From positions 1,240,001-1,304,000 of the forward strand of contig NZ_JACCFP010000001.1 of the NCBI RefSeq assembly GCF_013410655.1: DNA of 64,000 nt, written 5' to 3'. A program made the translations under genes and the position numbers. This document shows positions 52,431 to 60,359 of the stretch, piece after piece. Origin of the DNA: Nocardioides thalensis. Lineage in GTDB: Bacteria; Actinomycetota; Actinomycetes; Propionibacteriales; Nocardioidaceae. The notes under the pieces are model-generated. The model saw nothing but the letters and a program-made list of their open reading frames with translations, searched no databases and was not told the DNA's origin. Positions within the stretch are counted from its first letter, which is position 1. The number at the start of each line of letters is the position of its first letter.

Positions 52431-52775
52431 TCAGGCTGCGCCGACCAGGTCGACAGCGTGCTCCTCGGCCCAACGCGCCAGGGCCAGGAGGGGACCGGTC
52501 GCGAACGACGTCCCCAACGGTGTGAGGTCGTAGGTGGAGCCGCTGTCGGCAACACGGCTCACGAGTCCGGCGTCGATGAGACGGACGAGCGACTCGTGCA
52601 GCGACTTGTCGCTGATGCCGCCGATGCTGCGCAGCAGATCCCGGCGCGGTGCAGCGCCGCCGCGCAGCGTCGCCAGCACCACCGGATCCCAGGTGTGGGA
52701 GATCAACCCGGCGCCGAGGCGGACATGGCAGTCGGCCCCGAAGGGCACGCAGTCGTCACTGGGCACGGTCGCCAT
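52431..52775 (-). CDS. HxlR/ArsR-like winged-helix regulator
   Basis: A 114-residue protein. HVRLGAGLISHTWDPVVLATLRGGAAPRRDLLRSIGG followed by SDKSLHESLVRLIDAGLVSRVAD is the HxlR winged-helix pattern. Two Cys residues near the N-terminus (DDCVPFGADCHV) could sense oxidants or electrophiles. It diverges from an NADP-dependent oxidoreductase gene, with a near-perfect inverted repeat in the 55-bp gap, so it likely controls that enzyme. It overlaps nothing and converges closely with the radical SAM gene. Confidence 0.82.
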   Translation of the reverse strand: MATVPSDDCVPFGADCHVRLGAGLISHTWDPVVLATLRGGAAPRRDLLRSIGGISDKSLHESLVRLIDAGLVSRVADSGSTYDLTPLGTSFATGPLLALARWAEEHAVDLVGAA

Positions 52776-52788
52776 CCTCTCGCGAAGA

Positions 52789-52819
52789 CTCCTACGGATC
52801 GGTAGGAGCAACTCTCCTA
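52789..52819. promoter_or_regulatory. Candidate HxlR operator, inverted repeat plus third half-site
   Basis: CTCCTAC (52789-52795) and GTAGGAG (52802-52808) form a perfect 7-bp inverted repeat around GGATCG. A third half-site CTCCTA is at 52814-52819, 12 bp before the oxidoreductase ATG. The block covers most of the intergenic region between the two divergent genes. Confidence 0.6.
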
Positions 52820-52830
52820 GCGTCGCAGGC

Positions 52831-53493
52831 ATGACCAACACGTCGAACAAAACACTTCGCACCGACAGCCTTCGCATCGCACTCATCGGCACCGGCAATC
52901 TCGCCTCGACGCTGGGAGAGGCCTGGGCCAGGTCTGGCCAGGCCGTCTCCGTCTTCGGCCGTTCCTTCGACCGCGCAACAGATCTGGCGAGGAAGATCGG
53001 TGCCACGGCAGTCACGGCTTCGTCGGTCCCGACCCACGATCTCGTCGTGCTCGCCGTGTCACCGGACGGCGTCCAAGAGGCGTTGACGATCGTCGGGGCA
53101 CCCGACGGTGCGCTCGCCGGGCTGCCGTTGGTCGACACCACCAATGCGATCGATTGGGGGACCGGCCGGCACCTGGTGCCGAGTGGTGCGTTCGCCGAGC
53201 AGGTCGCCCGCTGGGCACCGGGTTCCCTCGTGGTCAAAGGCCTTCAGACGTACGCCGGGCACATGTGGCTCGACAGCCCGGACCCCGAGCGGACAGTCGC
53301 GCTCTGTGGGGACGACCCGCAGGCGCTGGAGGTCGTGAGCCGCGCCGTCACGGCGCTCGGGGGGCGGAGCCTCGTCGTCGGCGGGCTCGATGCCGCTCGG
53401 CAAGCCGAGGAAGCGACGGCGTTCGTCGCACGGATCGCCGCGGCGGGCGGCAACCCACGCCTGACGGTCCCCGATCTCCGACAGGCGGGCTGA
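52831..53493 (+). CDS. NADP-dependent oxidoreductase, F420-dependent-NADP-reductase-like
   Basis: A 220-residue single-domain Rossmann protein. RIALIGTGNLASTLGEAWARSG is the nucleotide-binding loop and FGRSFDRA follows strand 2. The rest (HDLVVLAVSPDGVQEAL, LVDTTNAIDWG, LVVKGLQTYAGHMWLDSP) resembles the NADPH:F420 reductase (Fno)/YqeB-like family, COG2085. It may use F420 or another flavin-type partner; this is not certain. It is probably repressed by the divergent HxlR protein until an electrophile is sensed. Confidence 0.78.
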   Translation: MTNTSNKTLRTDSLRIALIGTGNLASTLGEAWARSGQAVSVFGRSFDRATDLARKIGATAVTASSVPTHDLVVLAVSPDGVQEALTIVGAPDGALAGLPLVDTTNAIDWGTGRHLVPSGAFAEQVARWAPGSLVVKGLQTYAGHMWLDSPDPERTVALCGDDPQALEVVSRAVTALGGRSLVVGGLDAARQAEEATAFVARIAAAGGNPRLTVPDLRQAG

Positions 53494-53520
53494 TCTGTCG
53501 CGACTCGCTACCTTGGCTGC

Positions 53521-54081
53521 GTGGCGACGCTCATCCATCTCAACGGCGCCCCCGGAGTCGGCAAGAGCACGATCGCCGAGCGCTACGCCGCCGAGCATCC
53601 CGGGGTCCTGAACTGCGACGTTGACAGGCTCCGGTGCTTCATCGGGGGCTGGCGGGAGGACTTCGTGGCAACGGGCGGGCTCATCCGCCCGGTGGCGCTG
53701 GCGATGATTGGCGCTCACCTCGACGAAGGCCGCGACGTCGTACTTCCTCAGATGCTGGCGCGCGACGACGAGCGGGAGAGGTTTCGCGCCGCTGCCGTCG
53801 ATGCAGGGCACTCCTACGTGCACCTCGTGCTTCGCGCTCGCCCGGGTCTGGCTGGTGAGCGCTTCTACGGTCGGTCGCTGTCGGACCCGCTGCACGCGGT
53901 GATCCGCGGCGTCGTCGACCGGGACGGTGGCGGGTCGGCGATCGAGGACTGGGAGCGGCGACTGGTCAGTGCCAGTGCGCCGGATGCGATCCACGTGGAC
54001 GCGGACGGCGACATCGACGTCACGTATGGACGGGTGGTCGCCGCGGTCGAGGAAGCTGCCGCTGGCAGGATCATCCGGTGA
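53521..54081 (+). CDS. Small P-loop kinase-like protein
   Basis: A 186-residue protein with a Walker A motif NGAPGVGKST (Lys15) directly after the first strand, a CDVDRLRCFIGGW region and a LID-like Arg-rich stretch (ARDDERERFRAA). It belongs with AAA/zeta-toxin/shikimate-kinase-like small kinases that phosphorylate small molecules or provide resistance. No substrate can be assigned. It begins with GTG and its stop overlaps the GTG of the GNAT gene, so both are co-translated. Confidence 0.75.
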   Translation: MATLIHLNGAPGVGKSTIAERYAAEHPGVLNCDVDRLRCFIGGWREDFVATGGLIRPVALAMIGAHLDEGRDVVLPQMLARDDERERFRAAAVDAGHSYVHLVLRARPGLAGERFYGRSLSDPLHAVIRGVVDRDGGGSAIEDWERRLVSASAPDAIHVDADGDIDVTYGRVVAAVEEAAAGRIIR

Positions 54082-54557
54082 CGAGCATCGACGTACGCCG
54101 CGCGGCGCCTGCCGATGACCTGCTCATCGCCGACCTACGGCGGGCCTGGACCGAGGAGAACCACGGCGGGCCGGTCGACGACCCGGGGTTCGAGGAGCGG
54201 TTCGCAGCCTGGGCCGACCGGGAGCGCGATCAGCGGATCACCTGGCTCGCCGTCGCCGGCGAGCAGCCGGTCGGCATGCTGAACATGCTCGTGTTCGAGC
54301 GGATGCCGTGGCCGGGACAGGGTGGAGCCGTCGACCGGCCGGGCAGCTGGGGGTACGTCGCGAACGTCTACGTGCGAGCCGAGCAGCGCAACGCCGGCAT
54401 CGGGGCGCAGCTCGTCGCTGCGTGCGTCGAGCACGCCGACAGCAACCGCTTCGCGCGGATCGTGCTCGCGCCTAGCGAGCGGTCGGTCCCGTTCTACGGA
54501 CGTCTCGGGTTCCGGCCGGCCGCCGACCTGATGGTCCGCCCGTCACCGCATCCCTGA
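54078..54557 (+). CDS. GNAT-family N-acetyltransferase
   Basis: A 159-residue GNAT with the acetyl-CoA loop VYVRAEQRNAGIGAQLVAACVEHA and the C-terminal ERSVPFYGRLGFRPA. The family substrate is unknown. It is coupled to the P-loop kinase gene (GTGA overlap); a kinase and an acetyltransferase next to each other is reminiscent of small-molecule modification (resistance) pairs, which is only a suggestion. It is 30 bp ahead of the next gene. Confidence 0.8.
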   Translation: MTSIDVRRAAPADDLLIADLRRAWTEENHGGPVDDPGFEERFAAWADRERDQRITWLAVAGEQPVGMLNMLVFERMPWPGQGGAVDRPGSWGYVANVYVRAEQRNAGIGAQLVAACVEHADSNRFARIVLAPSERSVPFYGRLGFRPAADLMVRPSPHP

Positions 54558-54587
54558 CCGACAGCGGACGTGCCAGAATCCACGCCC

Positions 54588-55435
54588 GTGAGCCACTTGC
54601 TCGACCTCGCCTCGCGGAAGCTCTGGCGGGTCACCGGTCGCCAGGTCGATCTGGAGGGCGACGAGTCGTGGCTCGCCGCGCCGACCAGCCGGACGGCGAC
54701 GGTGGGCGACGCGTGGCTGGAGGCCGAGGCCCAGCGGCTGGGTGGGTGGCTGGAGCACGGGAGCCCGGCCGCGGGGCTGCTCCCCACGATGGCCGTGCTC
54801 GACGGTCCGGGCTTCGACTCGGCCCGGCTGCGTCCGGAGATCCGCGACTTCTACGAGCACACGGCCGCCTGGCAGATGGAGGTGTGGACCGGCTGGTCGC
54901 CGGTGTTCTGGCCCGCGGGCGAGCTCGTCGCGCGCCTGTACGGCAGGAGGGTGGAGCAGCTCGCCCTGCCGATGCGACCTCTCGACGTCGCGCACGGCAT
55001 GGGCAGCGAGATCACGCTGATCCGGGACCGCGAGGGCACACAGGCGGCGGCCGCGTGGCTCCGGAGGCTGCGCAGCAGCGGCCGGCACGTGTTCAGTGGC
55101 AGCTACTCGGCACGCCGCCTGCCCGGTGCCGACCGGCCGAGCGTGCACGTCGCGTTCCCCCTCGAGTCGGGCAACGTCCAGGTCTTCCTCCGGCCCTCGA
55201 TCACCGACGACGGCGGGCTCGTCCTGGAGTCGCCGCCCGGTGGTTCGGAACGGACGGCGCGTACGTGGTCGTCCGCGACGGACCGGACGGCACCGACTAC
55301 GCGTCGCGCGCGCCGCTCCACGAGACGTTCAGGGTGTACGTCGACGGCGCCGGCGTCGTACGCACCGACCACGAGATCCGCTTCCGCTCCACCTGGGCGA
55401 TGCGGCTGCACTACAAGCTGGAGCGAGCGACGTGA
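54588..55435 (+). pseudogene. Uncharacterised protein gene with a one-base frameshift
   Basis: From GTG 54588 the first frame gives SHLLDLASRKLWRVTGRQVDLEG, then a conserved-looking domain up to GGLVLESPPG near 55243. From there the family sequence continues in another frame as RWFGTDGAYVVVRDGPDGTDY and RVYVDGAGVVRTDHEIRFRSTW to the stop at 55435, which overlaps the next GTG (GTGA). The total is 848 bp, one base short of a whole number of codons; loss of one C in the CCGCCC run would explain it. The first frame alone runs on into low-complexity sequence. The protein family is not recognised. It is probably the partner of the following gene. Confidence 0.7.
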
Positions 55436-56133
55436 CCGTCCACACCTTCCACCTGGCCCAGGTCCCGGCCGCCGTCGGCGTGCGCGCGCTGTCCCGTCCG
55501 CCGGCCGCGACGAGCGTCCCGGGCCTCGACCACGCGGAGAGCCTCGCGCTCATGCGGCTCGGGGCGCCCACCGTGTCGCCGGACCGGGTCCAGCTGCGCC
55601 GGCTCGCGATGTTCGCGCAGTGGCAGGACGAGGGCGCCGTCGACCGCTTCCTGGCCGACGACCCGCTCGGTCGTCACCTCGCTGCGGGGTGGCACGTTCG
55701 GCTGGAGTACCTCCGGCGGTGGTCGACCCTTGCGGCGCTGCCCGACCTGCCGGTGCGCGCCGGCGCCTGGGAGCCGGACGAGCCGGTCGTCGCCGTCACC
55801 GTGGCGCGGATGCGGATCCCCGAGGTGCCGCGGTTCCTCAGGTGGGGCAAACCCGTGGAACGCCTCGTGCGCGACCATCCGGGCACCACGCTCGCGCTCG
55901 CCGGCTTCCGGCCGCCTCGGACCATCTCGACGTTCTCGGTCTGGCGGACCGTGCGCGAGATGGAGGAGATGGTGCGCGGTCGATCAGCGGTCGCAGAGCC
56001 CGAGCGGCACGCCGCTGCGATGGCCGAACGGCGGCGCCGCGACTTCCACCACGAGTTCGCCACCTACCGGTTCCGCCCGCTCTCGGAGCACGGCTCGTGG
56101 GAGGGCCGGACGGCCATCGTCCCCCAGCGCTGA
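55432..56133 (+). CDS. Spheroidene-monooxygenase (CrtA)-like protein
   Basis: A 233-residue protein with AGAWEPDEPVVAVTVARMRI, LALAGFRPPRTISTFSVWRTVREMEEMVRG and DFHHEFATYRFRPLSEHGSW, resembling the strand-and-helix arrangement of CrtA-like proteins. CrtA proper adds keto groups to carotenoids; actinobacterial relatives are mostly uncharacterised and may be related only by fold (dimeric-barrel type). No carotenoid genes are nearby. It overlaps the frameshifted gene, which suggests the two were once co-translated. Confidence 0.6.
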   Translation: MTVHTFHLAQVPAAVGVRALSRPPAATSVPGLDHAESLALMRLGAPTVSPDRVQLRRLAMFAQWQDEGAVDRFLADDPLGRHLAAGWHVRLEYLRRWSTLAALPDLPVRAGAWEPDEPVVAVTVARMRIPEVPRFLRWGKPVERLVRDHPGTTLALAGFRPPRTISTFSVWRTVREMEEMVRGRSAVAEPERHAAAMAERRRRDFHHEFATYRFRPLSEHGSWEGRTAIVPQR

Positions 56134-56140
56134 CGGCCGA

Positions 56141-56923
56141 TCAGCGCTTCGATCCCTCCAGGCTGCCCCGGACCCGGTGCTTCGGGTGCCCCACGCTGCA
56201 CGTGATGGCCTTGTCGCCGAGCAGCTTCCACGACCGTGAGGTCGGGAAGTAGTAGAAGATCTCGAGCTCCGACGATGCGTAGGACGTGCCCACGAACTCG
56301 CGGAACGCGGGGAAGCACCGCTGGACGGCCCGGTCCACGGCGGCCTTCCCCGGATAGTCCTCACCGGGGATCTGGAAGGTCGCGTAGACCTCGAGGTCGT
56401 GCTCGTCCTTGCACGGCAGCAGCGTGACGGTGTCGGAGTAGATCACCTCGTCGCCGGCCGTGCGCATGTTCGGGTCGTTGAAGCAGTCGTGCTCCCGCAG
56501 CTTGAGGGGAGCGATCTGGGTCGGCTCGCCCGACTCGCGGGCGTCCTCCGCCTCCTCCTCGAGGGAGTCGTTGATGCCGTCCTGGATGCCCTCCCAGAAG
56601 TCGTCGTTGGTGAGGAGGAAGACCTGGCCGACGGTGCCTGCGAGCCCGAGGACCAGCGTCAGCACCGCGAGCCACCGCGGCTGGAACCGCCCGCGCACGA
56701 GCGTCACGACGGCGAGCACCGCGGCCACGAGCGGCAGCACGGGGATGCAGCACACGACCGCGAGCCCGAAGGCGGTCCAGCCGAGCGCGGTGTCGCCGGC
56801 GGTGCTGCCGCTGGGTGGCGGCGGCGCCGAGGCGAAGGGGTTCTGAGGCGGAGGACCCGGCGGCGGAGGGGGTGGCGGGGGCGGGCCGTCCTGGGGCGGT
56901 CCGGGCGGGGTCAGGTCGCTCAC
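56141..56923 (-). CDS. DUF4190 membrane protein with septum-formation-like domain (paralogue 1)
   Basis: A 260-residue protein. It begins with a Pro/Gly-rich cytoplasmic stretch (PPPPPPPPPGPPP), then two membrane helices of the DUF4190 type (TALGWTAFGLAVVCCIPVLP and FQPRWLAVLTLVLGLAG), and an external domain with cysteines (HDCFNDP, LLPCKDEHDLEVYATFQIPG, RCFPAFREFVG, ITCSVGHP). This external part resembles the septum-formation domain (PF13845). Function unknown; the family name derives from weak evidence. Two relatives with the same external pattern lie at 57831-58406 and 58416-59105. Confidence 0.72.
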   Translation of the reverse strand: MSDLTPPGPPQDGPPPPPPPPPGPPPQNPFASAPPPPSGSTAGDTALGWTAFGLAVVCCIPVLPLVAAVLAVVTLVRGRFQPRWLAVLTLVLGLAGTVGQVFLLTNDDFWEGIQDGINDSLEEEAEDARESGEPTQIAPLKLREHDCFNDPNMRTAGDEVIYSDTVTLLPCKDEHDLEVYATFQIPGEDYPGKAAVDRAVQRCFPAFREFVGTSYASSELEIFYYFPTSRSWKLLGDKAITCSVGHPKHRVRGSLEGSKR

Positions 56924-57056
56924 TGATGCTCCTCGGCGCCGGGGGCCGGAGCGGCGCTGCGACGTACCGTAGACCAGACCGGCTCCGAGCAACCCGCGGG
57001 TGGGTCCGTGCGTCCACTCGTCGACGGACACGACCGACCACCTCTCGGAGGATCCC

Positions 57057-57782
57057 ATGCCACGCGCCCTTTCAACCGCCAGCGTCATCGTCGCCCTGCT
57101 CGCCGCCGGCGGCCCGCTCGCCGCGACCCCGGACGGCCATGCCAGTGCCGTCCGGCAGGAGGGGACAGCGCGCTGCTTCGGCCAGGAGCCGACGATCGTC
57201 GGTGACGGCGAGCTCGAGGGCACTCCCGGTGACGACGTCATCGTCGCCACGACGGTCCGGACGATCGTGCGCGCCGGCGCGGGCGACGACCTCGTCTGTG
57301 GCTCGCGCCGGGTCGACGCCGGGACGGGCCACGACAAGATCGGGTACGACGAGCCGCTCCCGGGGATGACCTACATCTTCATCCGCGGAGGTGCCGGTGA
57401 CGACCTGATCCGCTTCCGCGGCACGCAGCACATGGACACCTGGGGCACCCGATGGGGCGTGTTCGGCGGCCCGGGTGCGGACCTCATGAAGGGGCAGGAC
57501 GGGAGCCACATCTTCGACGGTGGCGACGGCGCCGACGTGCTCATCGGCGGGCCGGGCGGCGACGCGGGCCTCGCGGGCGGGGGCGGGAAGGACAAGGTCT
57601 TCGGCGGTCCCGGCCAGGACACGGCGCACGGTGGCGCGGGCCGCGACGTGCTCCTGGGTGGAGCGGGCCATGACGACCTCGCCGGCGGGCACGACCGGGA
57701 CGTCGCCGACGGCGGCGGTGACGAGTTCGACGTGTGCGTCGCCGAGGTCGAGCGCGACTGCGACGCCGACGACTGGGTGTGA
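57057..57782 (+). CDS. Secreted RTX-type calcium-binding repeat protein
   Basis: A 241-residue protein with a signal peptide (residues 1-25 or so). The mature part is a series of nonapeptide repeats of the GGxGxDxxx kind: GAGDDLVCG, GGAGDDLIRF, GGPGADLMKG, GGDGADVLIGG, GGAGRDVLLGG, GGAGHDDLAGG. Such repeats bind calcium and fold as a parallel beta roll outside the cell. Cys residues at both ends (RCFGQEP, VCVAEVERDC) may form disulfides. There is no catalytic domain and no type I secretion gene; export is by the Sec signal. The role is unknown. Confidence 0.8.
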   Translation: MPRALSTASVIVALLAAGGPLAATPDGHASAVRQEGTARCFGQEPTIVGDGELEGTPGDDVIVATTVRTIVRAGAGDDLVCGSRRVDAGTGHDKIGYDEPLPGMTYIFIRGGAGDDLIRFRGTQHMDTWGTRWGVFGGPGADLMKGQDGSHIFDGGDGADVLIGGPGGDAGLAGGGGKDKVFGGPGQDTAHGGAGRDVLLGGAGHDDLAGGHDRDVADGGGDEFDVCVAEVERDCDADDWV

Positions 57783-57830
57783 CCGCACCGAGGAGCGGGA
57801 CCGGCCAGGTGCCCGACGCTGGCGGTGGGA

Positions 57831-58406
57831 TCAGCCGTGCGATCCGCGCAGCGGATCGCCGTCCGCGTCGACGAGCAGGCAGGCGACCTTGTCGCCGGTC
57901 TCCGGCTCGGCGAGCTCGGTGAGCGCGAGCAGCCCGTAGGCGTCCTGGCGCAGCAACGCCTTCTGCTCGGGACTGAAGAAGTCGCGGCAGTACTCGTCGG
58001 CCTGGCCCTCGCGGTCCATGTCGTACGACGCCGCCTCCTCGCGATCGAGCACGTTGGCCGCGAGCACCTCGGCGTCGTGCGAGGTGGCGCAGTCGACGAC
58101 CTCCATGTCGGAGACCGGGTCGTCGTTCGTCAGGTCGAGTCCCGCGCCGATGAGGCACTGACCGGCCTCCAGGTCGTTGGCGAAGAGCTCCTCGCTGCCG
58201 CCGTCACCGTCCGAGCCGACCACGGCGACGAACGCGATGACGGCGCCCGTGCCGATGCCCGCGACGGCGATCGCGATCCCGATGATGATCGCGACCGCCC
58301 GTCCCGTGTGCCGGGTCGGCACGGCCGGCGCTGGTTCCTCGCTGACGGCCGTCCCCGCCGGCTCGTACGGCGTGAAGCCGCCGCCGTCGCCGTACGGGGT
58401 GTTCAT
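57831..58406 (-). CDS. Membrane protein with septum-formation-like domain (paralogue 2)
   Basis: A 191-residue protein with a short Gly/Pro-rich cytoplasmic part, one membrane helix (about 35-60, AVAIIIGIAIAVAGIGTGAVIAFVAVV in two pieces) and an external domain with Cys residues: LEAGQCLIG, MEVVDCATSHDAEVLA, EYCRDFF, KVACLLVDADG. The spacing matches the septum-formation-like domain of its neighbours. The DUF4190 region is missing. It is 9 bp from the next paralogue, so the two form an operon. Confidence 0.7.
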   Translation of the reverse strand: MNTPYGDGGGFTPYEPAGTAVSEEPAPAVPTRHTGRAVAIIIGIAIAVAGIGTGAVIAFVAVVGSDGDGGSEELFANDLEAGQCLIGAGLDLTNDDPVSDMEVVDCATSHDAEVLAANVLDREEAASYDMDREGQADEYCRDFFSPEQKALLRQDAYGLLALTELAEPETGDKVACLLVDADGDPLRGSHG

Positions 58407-58415
58407 GGCGGGTGG

Positions 58416-59105
58416 CTAGAGGAGCGGCTCGGTGAGCTTCTCTTCGCTCTCGACGTAGCAGACGAGGTGGTCGCCGTTCTCGACGTTGTCCGGGTCCTCG
58501 AGGACCGCGTTGTACTCGAGGTCCGGGTGCTCGTTGAGCGTCGCCATGTCCTCCTCGTCGATCAGCGTCTGGCAGAAGAGAGACATCTGCTCGGTGATGT
58601 CGGCGCGGTTGTCGTCGTCGACCGTGGTGGTCGCGACGATCTCGCCGTCGTGCTCCTCCGTGCACTCCTTCTTGGTCATCGTGACCGTGTTGTCCTCCTC
58701 GTCGATGTTGACGCACTGGCCGACCTCGGCGTTGCCGGGCGTGACCAGGGTGTTGCCGAGGATGACGACGAAGACGATGACGGCGGCGCCGGCGAGAAGG
58801 CCGATGATGCCGAGGACCAGGCCGAGCACGGCCGCCCAGCGACCCTTGCGCTGCCCGTTCTTGGTGCGAGAGAGGCCGATGAACCCCAGCACGATCGCGA
58901 CCGGGCTGCAGCACACCAGGCTGGAGACGAACGCCGCGATGGACAGGCCGTCGGTCTTGGTCGGCTCCGAGCCGAACGCCTGACCGCCACCGGGGGCGCC
59001 GTACTGACCGCCGCCGGGGGCGCCGTACTGCGGCGCGCCGTACTGCGGCTGCTGCTGGCCGTAGGGGTTCTGGTCGCCGCCCGGAGGGCCGTAGGGATTG
59101 CTCAC
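58416..59105 (-). CDS. DUF4190 membrane protein with septum-formation-like domain (paralogue 3)
   Basis: A 229-residue protein. The N-terminus is a Gly/Gln/Tyr/Pro-rich repeat region (QYGAPGGGQYGAPGGGQ). Two DUF4190-type helices follow (GLSIAAFVSSLVCCSPVAIVL and GRWAAVLGLVLGIIGLLAG), then an acidic external domain: VGQCVNIDEEDNTVTMTKKECTEEHDGEIVATTTV quoted by region, with SLFCQTLID and HLVCYVES. It is the first gene of the two-gene operon with paralogue 2. The GTG at 59105 is chosen as the start; an ATG at 59114 adds three residues. Confidence 0.72.
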   Translation of the reverse strand: MSNPYGPPGGDQNPYGQQQPQYGAPQYGAPGGGQYGAPGGGQAFGSEPTKTDGLSIAAFVSSLVCCSPVAIVLGFIGLSRTKNGQRKGRWAAVLGLVLGIIGLLAGAAVIVFVVILGNTLVTPGNAEVGQCVNIDEEDNTVTMTKKECTEEHDGEIVATTTVDDDNRADITEQMSLFCQTLIDEEDMATLNEHPDLEYNAVLEDPDNVENGDHLVCYVESEEKLTEPLL

Positions 59106-59161
59106 GGCGCGCACTCTAGACCCTGCGGGCGCGTGTCGGCGGCCTCCTTCAGGATGAACCC

Positions 59162-60343
59162 ATGCGGCACATCGACGACGACGAGCGCCGGGCGCGCCTG
59201 GCCCGGCGGGCGGGCCTCGTCGGCGGCCACCCCGACGTGCTGTCCGCCACGACCGCGATGACCGTGCTGCACGCCACCGAGGCGGCCACCGTCCACCTGG
59301 CGCTGTGGGCGCGGGTGCCCGGGGTGACCGTGGCCGACGTCGACGCCGCGCTGTACGACGACCGCACGCTCGTGAAGCAGCTCGCGATGCGCCGCACCCT
59401 CTTCGTGTTCCCCCGCGACCTGCTGCCCGCGGCGTGGGGGAGTGCCGCGGCTCGCGTCGCCGCCCAGCAGCACCAGCAGGTGATCAAGTTCGTGACCGCC
59501 GGAGGGTTCGCCGACGACCCCGAGGCCTGGGCGGCGGAGGCGTACGCGGCGACCCTCGCGTGCCTCGCCGACGGTGTCCCGCGCTCCACCGCCGAGCTGC
59601 GAGCTCAGGTGCCCGTCCTCGACGGCCGCTTCGTCATGGGCACCGTTGACAAGAAGTGGGGCGGCGAGTTCCCGATCGGCCGCTGGGTGATCGGCACCCT
59701 GGGCGCACGGGGACGGGTCGTCCGGGCGACCAACGCCGGCCACTGGCGGCTCAACAGGCCGACGTGGACCTCCACCGAGCGCTGGCTCGGCACATTCGAC
59801 GAGCCGTGGGCCGCCGACGCCGGCTACGCCGAGCTGGTGCGGCGTTGGCTCCGCACGTTCGGGCCGGGCACCGAGGCCGACATCGTCTGGTGGCTGGGGG
59901 CGACCAAGACCATCGTCCGCCGCGCGCTCGCCGACGTCGGCGCGGTGGCGGTCGGGCTCGACGGTGGCGGCCAGGGGTGGGTGCTGCCCGACGACGTCGA
60001 CCCGGTCGACCCCGTGGAGCCGTGGGCGGCGCTCCTCCCGACGCTCGACCCCACGGTCATGGGCTGGCGCGAGCGCGGGTTCTACCTCGACCCCGCACAC
60101 ACGCCGTACCTGTTCGACACCAACGGCAACGCCGGCAACACCGCGTGGTGGGACGGTCGCGTCGTCGGGTGCTGGGTCCAGGACGACGCCGGCGTCGTCC
60201 ACACCGTGCTGCGCGACGACGTCGGCGCCGCCGGTCGCCGGGCGCTCGCCGCGGAGGCGGAGCGGCTGACCGCCTGGCTCGACGGCGTGCGCATCACCAA
60301 CGTCTACGCCTCGCCGCAGATGAAGTCCGCCCGCCTGCCCTGA
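59162..60343 (+). CDS. Winged-helix DNA-binding protein, YcaQ/AlkZ-like (HTH_42)
   Basis: A 393-residue protein built of tandem winged helices as in the HTH_42/YcaQ superfamily. The N-terminal block VHLALWARVPGVTVADVDAALYDDRTLVKQLAMRRTLFVFP is characteristic. Relatives in this superfamily (AlkZ, AlkX) are DNA glycosylases that excise crosslinked or bulky adducts, using QxQ or QxD catalytic motifs; here AAQQHQQVIKF near residue 104 has such Gln residues, but whether they align with the catalytic site cannot be judged by eye. It may be a DNA-repair enzyme. Confidence 0.72.
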   Translation: MRHIDDDERRARLARRAGLVGGHPDVLSATTAMTVLHATEAATVHLALWARVPGVTVADVDAALYDDRTLVKQLAMRRTLFVFPRDLLPAAWGSAAARVAAQQHQQVIKFVTAGGFADDPEAWAAEAYAATLACLADGVPRSTAELRAQVPVLDGRFVMGTVDKKWGGEFPIGRWVIGTLGARGRVVRATNAGHWRLNRPTWTSTERWLGTFDEPWAADAGYAELVRRWLRTFGPGTEADIVWWLGATKTIVRRALADVGAVAVGLDGGGQGWVLPDDVDPVDPVEPWAALLPTLDPTVMGWRERGFYLDPAHTPYLFDTNGNAGNTAWWDGRVVGCWVQDDAGVVHTVLRDDVGAAGRRALAAEAERLTAWLDGVRITNVYASPQMKSARLP

Positions 60344-60359
60344 CCTACGATCAACGCTC

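Noticed and set aside
53521..54557. Toxin-antitoxin pair (P-loop protein plus GNAT)
   Set aside because: The P-loop protein is larger than expected, and the GNAT lacks the small size and adjacent RHH antitoxin typical of GNAT toxins.
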